Positions 60,029 through 64,000 of a DNA stretch of 64,000 bases are shown one piece after another; within the stretch, counting starts at the first letter, position 1; each line of letters begins with the position of its first letter. Both the position numbers and the translations under genes were made by a program. Under the pieces are notes generated by a model. The model was not told where the DNA came from and did not search any database. It saw only the letters and a list, made by a program, of their open reading frames with translations. The stretch comes from Myrica gale (Eukaryota > Streptophyta > Magnoliopsida > Fagales > Myricaceae). The stretch is taken from positions 25,180,874 to 25,244,873 of the forward strand of contig OZ005607.1 of NCBI GenBank assembly GCA_963930655.1, read 5' to 3'.

Positions 60029-60890
60029 ATTAGCCTTAACTACTCCACATAAGGTTAAAAATCTTAATAATTAGAAAATATTTTCTCCTTTTTTTTGAAT
60101 TTCACATAAAAATAAACACAAGAAATTAAATCTTTGAAAGAATTAAATTTTCATTATAATTACTTCACAGATTATAAATAAATTAAAAACGACTTTCTAT
60201 AAAAAGGGGTATTTTATACCACCATAAGGGAAAAAAACAATTAAGGAAAATAAGATAATAGGGCAAAAAAAAAATATAATTGTTTATCGAAATCTGAGCT
60301 GAAAGCAACACAAAAGGCCAACTCAGCACCATTTTATTTATTTATTAAAAGAATAGAAGTAGTTGACCATATGACTCGCGTATACTCTCGTATTTTAGTC
60401 GTAGTTACATGTCCCGTAAAAAGAACATCTCACCTCAGTACGATATCACTCGCGTATACTCTCGTATTTTAGTCGTGTAATTTATTATTTAATGTAGGAA
60501 AATCTTTAAGTTATTTCTTCATCTTTGGTTGGTAGATTACCCGAAACGAAATGATTAGAATAAAAATCCTAAATTGAAAAGAAAATGAAAAAAGACGAAA
60601 GAATTTCAAACGTGTTTCAGTGTGACTGTGTGAGTAACCGACTACCACACACCTAATCCTCCCAAGACATAATCATGTACCTCAACGTCCATTGGCCCGT
60701 CTTCCTCACTATTTGTCAAGGCAGGTGATTTTAGCTGCCAGGAATTTGGCAGAACCGTTATTAGCGTTTTTAAAAGGGCCAAACCGGGAATGTCATTGGC
60801 GACATGGAAAGCTAATAAAAAGGCTCCACGTCACCCCTAATCAGTAAAGAGCGTTCGTTGGCAGAGAAGAAAGGCCTGTTAAATACAAAA
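60029..60890 (+). promoter_or_regulatory. SAP gene promoter region
   Basis: Upstream of the A20/AN1 gene. A 29-bp direct repeat (ACTCGCGTATACTCTCGTAT...) is at 60374-60402 and 60448-60476, 74 bp apart. GGCTCCACGTCACCCC near 60821 contains CCACGTCA, a bZIP/ABRE-like core that would suit a stress gene. TTAAATAC at about 60878 may serve as a TATA element. Regulation by these motifs is inferred. Confidence 0.45.
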
Positions 60891-63290
60891 CACAGAGGTA
60901 GAGAAGGGAACTCATCTCTCTCTCTCTCTCTCTCTCTCGCCCCTCTGGCCTGGCTTTCTCTCTTCTCGACGATCCCAAATCAGCTAGGGTTAGGGTTTTT
61001 GACTTCTCGATTGATATTCAATTTTGAGTTCTGATTATCTGTTGGATCTACTTCCTTCTTTAATGATTGAATCGTTGAATTTTTCTTTTTCTCTTCGTAA
61101 CGCAGGATTCATATCCGATGCGACCTTGAGCTTGGAGATCAGTCTCAAAAGGTTCGTTTCCGAGAGGTTTTCGTCCCAGCTGGCAAACAGGTTAGGGTTT
61201 CTGTTCGTGTATTTATGTATATATAGAGTATAGCTTCTTGGTATGCAAATTTGGCGACTTTTACTAAAAGATTTCATCTTAGGGCCTATTACTTTCCAGT
61301 TTTGTTGTTGGAGTTCGAATTTTTTTTGTTCGGATTAAGTGGAGACCTAGTCTTGGTTTAGAGAGAGAATTTGAGATTTTAGTATTTAGTTATTTTTGAT
61401 AAGTGAGATTTTAGTATTTATTATTGGCCAGAAGAAAAATTCTAATCTTTGGGCTTTTGGCTGTTTCTTGCAATTACTTTTAAGTTCTAATACGAAATAT
61501 TTCTCCACTGGTTCACGAGGGTTTATGCAGCTTATTCCATAACTGAGTGAACTTGTGTTGCAAAAGGTCTTGGCTTCCAGTCTAATAATGAAGTCGGTAT
61601 ATCCTTCATTATTTCTTTATGGTTTATACGTATGCTTAAATGTAGGATGTATATGCTTGTGTGGCATTTAAGGCCAAGTTCATCTGAGAAATGTGGTCAA
61701 AGTTTCTGTGTTCTTGTTGTAATCAAATTTAAATGCGCTCTGGGATATGCATGTGCAGCTTCGGGTGCTCAGAGGAAGACAAAGGAAAAAAAATTGAAAG
61801 TTGTTGTCTTTGTCGCATGTCATATTAGTAAATAGCCTGCAACGCGTATCTTCTGGAACACAGTTGTCTTCCACTCATGTCTTTGTGAACAAGAAGAAGA
61901 AGAAGAAAAAGATACGTAATTCAGTTTCTAAAATTACTCTAGGAAAACAGAATAATGGTCTTCAAGGAAAATACTCAATCGTCTTTACTACATCAAGAAG
62001 TCGATTTTGTAGTGGCTTGGATTTTTTAAGCACATGCTTCTTATGGTTATACAGAATTTATTCTTGAATCGTGTTTGGTTAAAGTTTAGCTAGACCTAGG
62101 AAATAGATTGTTAGTTCTCTTGGTTTAGTGCTCGAGTGACTAATTATGAAGCATCCTCATCTAGGTACTTAAAAGTCTATTTAGGTCTTCGTTAACTTTA
62201 TGGCATTGGACAGATTTGGGACCCACTTAGGCAGAACTCTATTGTGGGTTATGGGGCTTCGTCACATGTGGGAGAATGGTTCTGGGATAAGTGGTGGCTT
62301 AGTGATTGATTAGTTTAAAGGATTGTACTAAAGATGGATAATTTCAAAGAAATGGTGTTCCTTTAGGTTTCACTCCCTCAAATCATATCGTGTTGCCAAG
62401 TATCTACGAATCTCCATGCTTCAAACTCAGAAGAGGTTTTTTGATGGATGTGATTGGACTAAAGATGGATAATTTCAAAGAAATGGTGTTCCTTTAGGTT
62501 TCACTCCCTCAAATTGTTTCGTGTTGCTAAGTATCTGCAAATCTCCATGCTTCAAACTCAAAAGAGGTTTTTTGATGGATGTGATTGTCTTTGCTTGTCA
62601 ACAATATGAACCCCATTATTTGGCATTTGATTTCAACTGGCGAGGTGATCTTTAGCGAAGTCTATATGTAAGTAATGGTAAAGTCTCTCCTTCAGCTGTC
62701 ATCAAAGATAAAGTGGTTCTTAGGGAAAGTCTCCCAACAGGTCGCTGGATATCCTTCTTTCTGCGCTGTGATATTTTTTTTAATAATTTCCTCTCACACC
62801 ATTTGATATTTATCCTGCATGAAACTACCAAGATTTTTCTTGGTAATTGGTATAAAAGGGTATTCTTCCTATCCCGAGATCAATGGGGTGCTTTTGCTTT
62901 GGACTAACCAAAATATATCTTTTTTTTATAAGTAACTGGCCAAAATATATCAGTTACAAATGATTTTTAACTCTTCTCTATTTGAATGGAGTTCTCCTTT
63001 CTAGCTCGTTTCCCAAATATTACTTCTTAGCTTATCTAGGGGTAATTTAGAAAGATTCATATGTCCATTTTTGTTTCATTAAAATACTTGATGTCTACAA
63101 TTTTTCCATGAATTTTGGACGGAGTTAGTATTGCTATTGTAACATGGTGTTATTGGAATGTAGTGGGGAATCAGAAATAAAATGCTTCGTATTGGTTCTT
63201 ATTTTGCATATTTGTGTACATTGAGGATGTAGTTATATTTAGTTTGTCCTTAGATTTTCAAGTGTTTTTTGGTGCAGGAGAGTGGAAAAG
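60891..63290 (+). other. SAP 5' leader with intron
   Basis: The leader starts with a (CT)n tract at 60915-60938. It is separated from the coding exon by an intron ending at the acceptor TTTTTTGGTGCAG (last base 63277), 13 bases before the ATG. Donor candidates are CAG/GTTAGG at 61191 and others nearby; an acceptor-like site at 61095 suggests there may be two leader introns. The intron contains a tandem duplication of about 121 bp (62331-62451 and 62452-62588). A leader intron is usual for plant SAP genes. Confidence 0.6.
62331..62588. repeat. Two-copy tandem repeat, 121-bp period, in SAP leader intron
   Basis: ACTAAAGATGGATAATTTCA through GAGGTTTTTTGATGGATG is present twice, head to tail, with only a few differences, so the duplication is fairly young. 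Confidence 0.85.
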
Positions 63291-63845
63291 ATGGATCACG
63301 ATGAGACAGGATGCGAAGCTCCTCCTGAAGGTCCTGTTCTATGCGTTAACAACTGTGGCTTCTTTGGAAGTGCAGCTACGATGAATATGTGTTCCAAGTG
63401 CCACAAGGATATCTTGTTAAAACAAGAGCAGGCTAAGCTCGCCGCATCATCAATTGGAAGTATTGTGAATGGATCATCAAGCAGCAATGGAAACGAATTT
63501 GTTGCTACCGTAGATATGCAAGTCAACTCAGTGGAGTTGAAGACCACCTCTGTGCAGCCACCCTTCACTTTCAGCTCAGGGGAGAGTGGTGAGGTAGAGT
63601 CACCCTTAAGTTTTGGCTCAGGGGAGATTGGTGAGGCAAAACCGAAGGAGGGACCCAAACGTTGTAACAGTTGCAACAAGCGAGTTGGTTTAACGGGATT
63701 CAATTGTCGGTGTGGTAACCTTTTCTGTGCAGTACATCGCTATTCCGACAAACATGGCTGCCCGTTTGATTATCGCACTGCTGCACGTGATGCTATAGCC
63801 AAAGCCAACCCTGTTGTCAAGGCAGAGAAACTTGATAAAATCTAA
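63291..63845 (+). CDS. A20/AN1 zinc-finger stress-associated protein
   Basis: A 184-residue SAP protein, complete in one coding exon. Members of this family act in abiotic-stress response, and several bind ubiquitin or work as E3 ligases; this one is probably cytosolic or nuclear. The A20 finger uses C18, C22, C34 and C37 (C-x3-C-x11-C-x2-C). The AN1 finger uses C125, C128, C139, C141, C146, H149, H155 and C157. The C-terminal [20 protein letters not shown] is the usual SAP tail. The linker holds a repeat of about 15 residues ([15 protein letters not shown] / [14 protein letters not shown]), written as a 45-bp tandem repeat in the DNA. I use the ATG at 63291; the frame opens 9 bases earlier only with GTG. 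It resembles Arabidopsis SAP2/SAP8-type proteins; the exact orthologue is not settled. Confidence 0.95.
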   Translation: MDHDETGCEAPPEGPVLCVNNCGFFGSAATMNMCSKCHKDILLKQEQAKLAASSIGSIVNGSSSSNGNEFVATVDMQVNSVELKTTSVQPPFTFSSGESGEVESPLSFGSGEIGEAKPKEGPKRCNSCNKRVGLTGFNCRCGNLFCAVHRYSDKHGCPFDYRTAARDAIAKANPVVKAEKLDKI

Positions 63846-64000
63846 ATTTGACGGGGTGCTCTTCCATGTGTTGAAATTGATCTTGGTATCATCCGTGAGA
63901 TGACTTCCGAGTTTGCTGCATATCTTAGTGGTGTCCTTTTATGGTGTTATATGTGCTGGGAGGCATGGCATTAGGAGGGCATCTCTGCTCTTTGAAGAAA
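63846..64000 (+). other. SAP 3' untranslated region, continues past the window
   Basis: Non-coding DNA after the SAP stop codon. No polyadenylation signal is clear before the window ends. Confidence 0.5.

Noticed and set aside
63282-63290. Upstream extension of the SAP protein (Met-Glu-Lys)
   Set aside because: The codon at 63282 is GTG, only read as Met by the open-frame translation; the first ATG in frame is 63291, and the family begins MDHDETGC-like.

Overview
This window is nuclear DNA from a flowering plant, most likely a eudicot. The genes carry many GT-AG introns, and the intergenic DNA is AT-rich and packed with plant transposons. The encoded proteins are plant-specific (plastid OEP80, WIP zinc finger, A20/AN1 SAP) or plant mitochondrial (CcmE). 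I cannot name the species. Nothing suggests bacterial or viral host DNA.

Five intact protein genes are visible. From left to right they are: OEP80 (Omp85-family plastid outer-envelope protein, + strand, 16 coding exons, 4634-14038); a WIP-type C2H2 zinc-finger transcription factor (+, 2 exons, 32196-34421); a ZTP29-like ZIP zinc transporter (-, 12 coding exons, 38871-45463); mitochondrial CcmE, the haem chaperone of cytochrome c maturation (+, one exon, 50438-51172); and an A20/AN1 stress-associated protein (+, intron in the 5' leader, 63291-63845). Exon phases were checked codon by codon; the spliced proteins are 765, 330, 276, 244 and 184 residues. A decayed 3' half of a NIMA-related kinase (NEK) gene lies on the minus strand at about 54.8-56.4 kb. 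These genes are unrelated in function and each is its own transcription unit.

The rest is mostly mobile DNA, much of it resolvable to the base. There are nine copies of one Tourist-like MITE (3-bp TAA/TTA-type target duplications); a 5'-truncated L1 LINE with a 16-bp target duplication inside OEP80 intron 1, itself hit by a MITE; a tRNA-related SINE with a 13-bp target duplication inside a ZTP29 intron; Mutator-like foldback MITEs with 9-10-bp duplications; two hAT-like elements rich in the CCGGTCCGG motif; the end of a CACTA transposon with about two dozen CGATCG motifs; a TRIM; a solo LTR with two tRNA-like segments; and a LINE RNase H fragment.

Region by region: 0-4.6 kb is transposon debris; 4.6-14 kb is OEP80; 14-32 kb is gene-poor, with foldbacks, a TRIM, a CACTA remnant between two copies of a roughly 0.95-kb duplication, and a very long inverted repeat (29.29-31.0 kb); 32-34.5 kb is the WIP gene; 35-38.8 kb is AT-rich spacer; 38.8-45.5 kb is ZTP29; 46-50 kb is the solo LTR, paired MITEs and a hAT; 50.4-51.2 kb is CcmE; 51.2-60 kb is spacer with MITEs and the NEK relic; 60-64 kb is the SAP gene. 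I found no new multi-gene system. The most unusual items are the long inverted repeat, the tRNA-like segments in the solo LTR, and the nested insertions that give a relative chronology.
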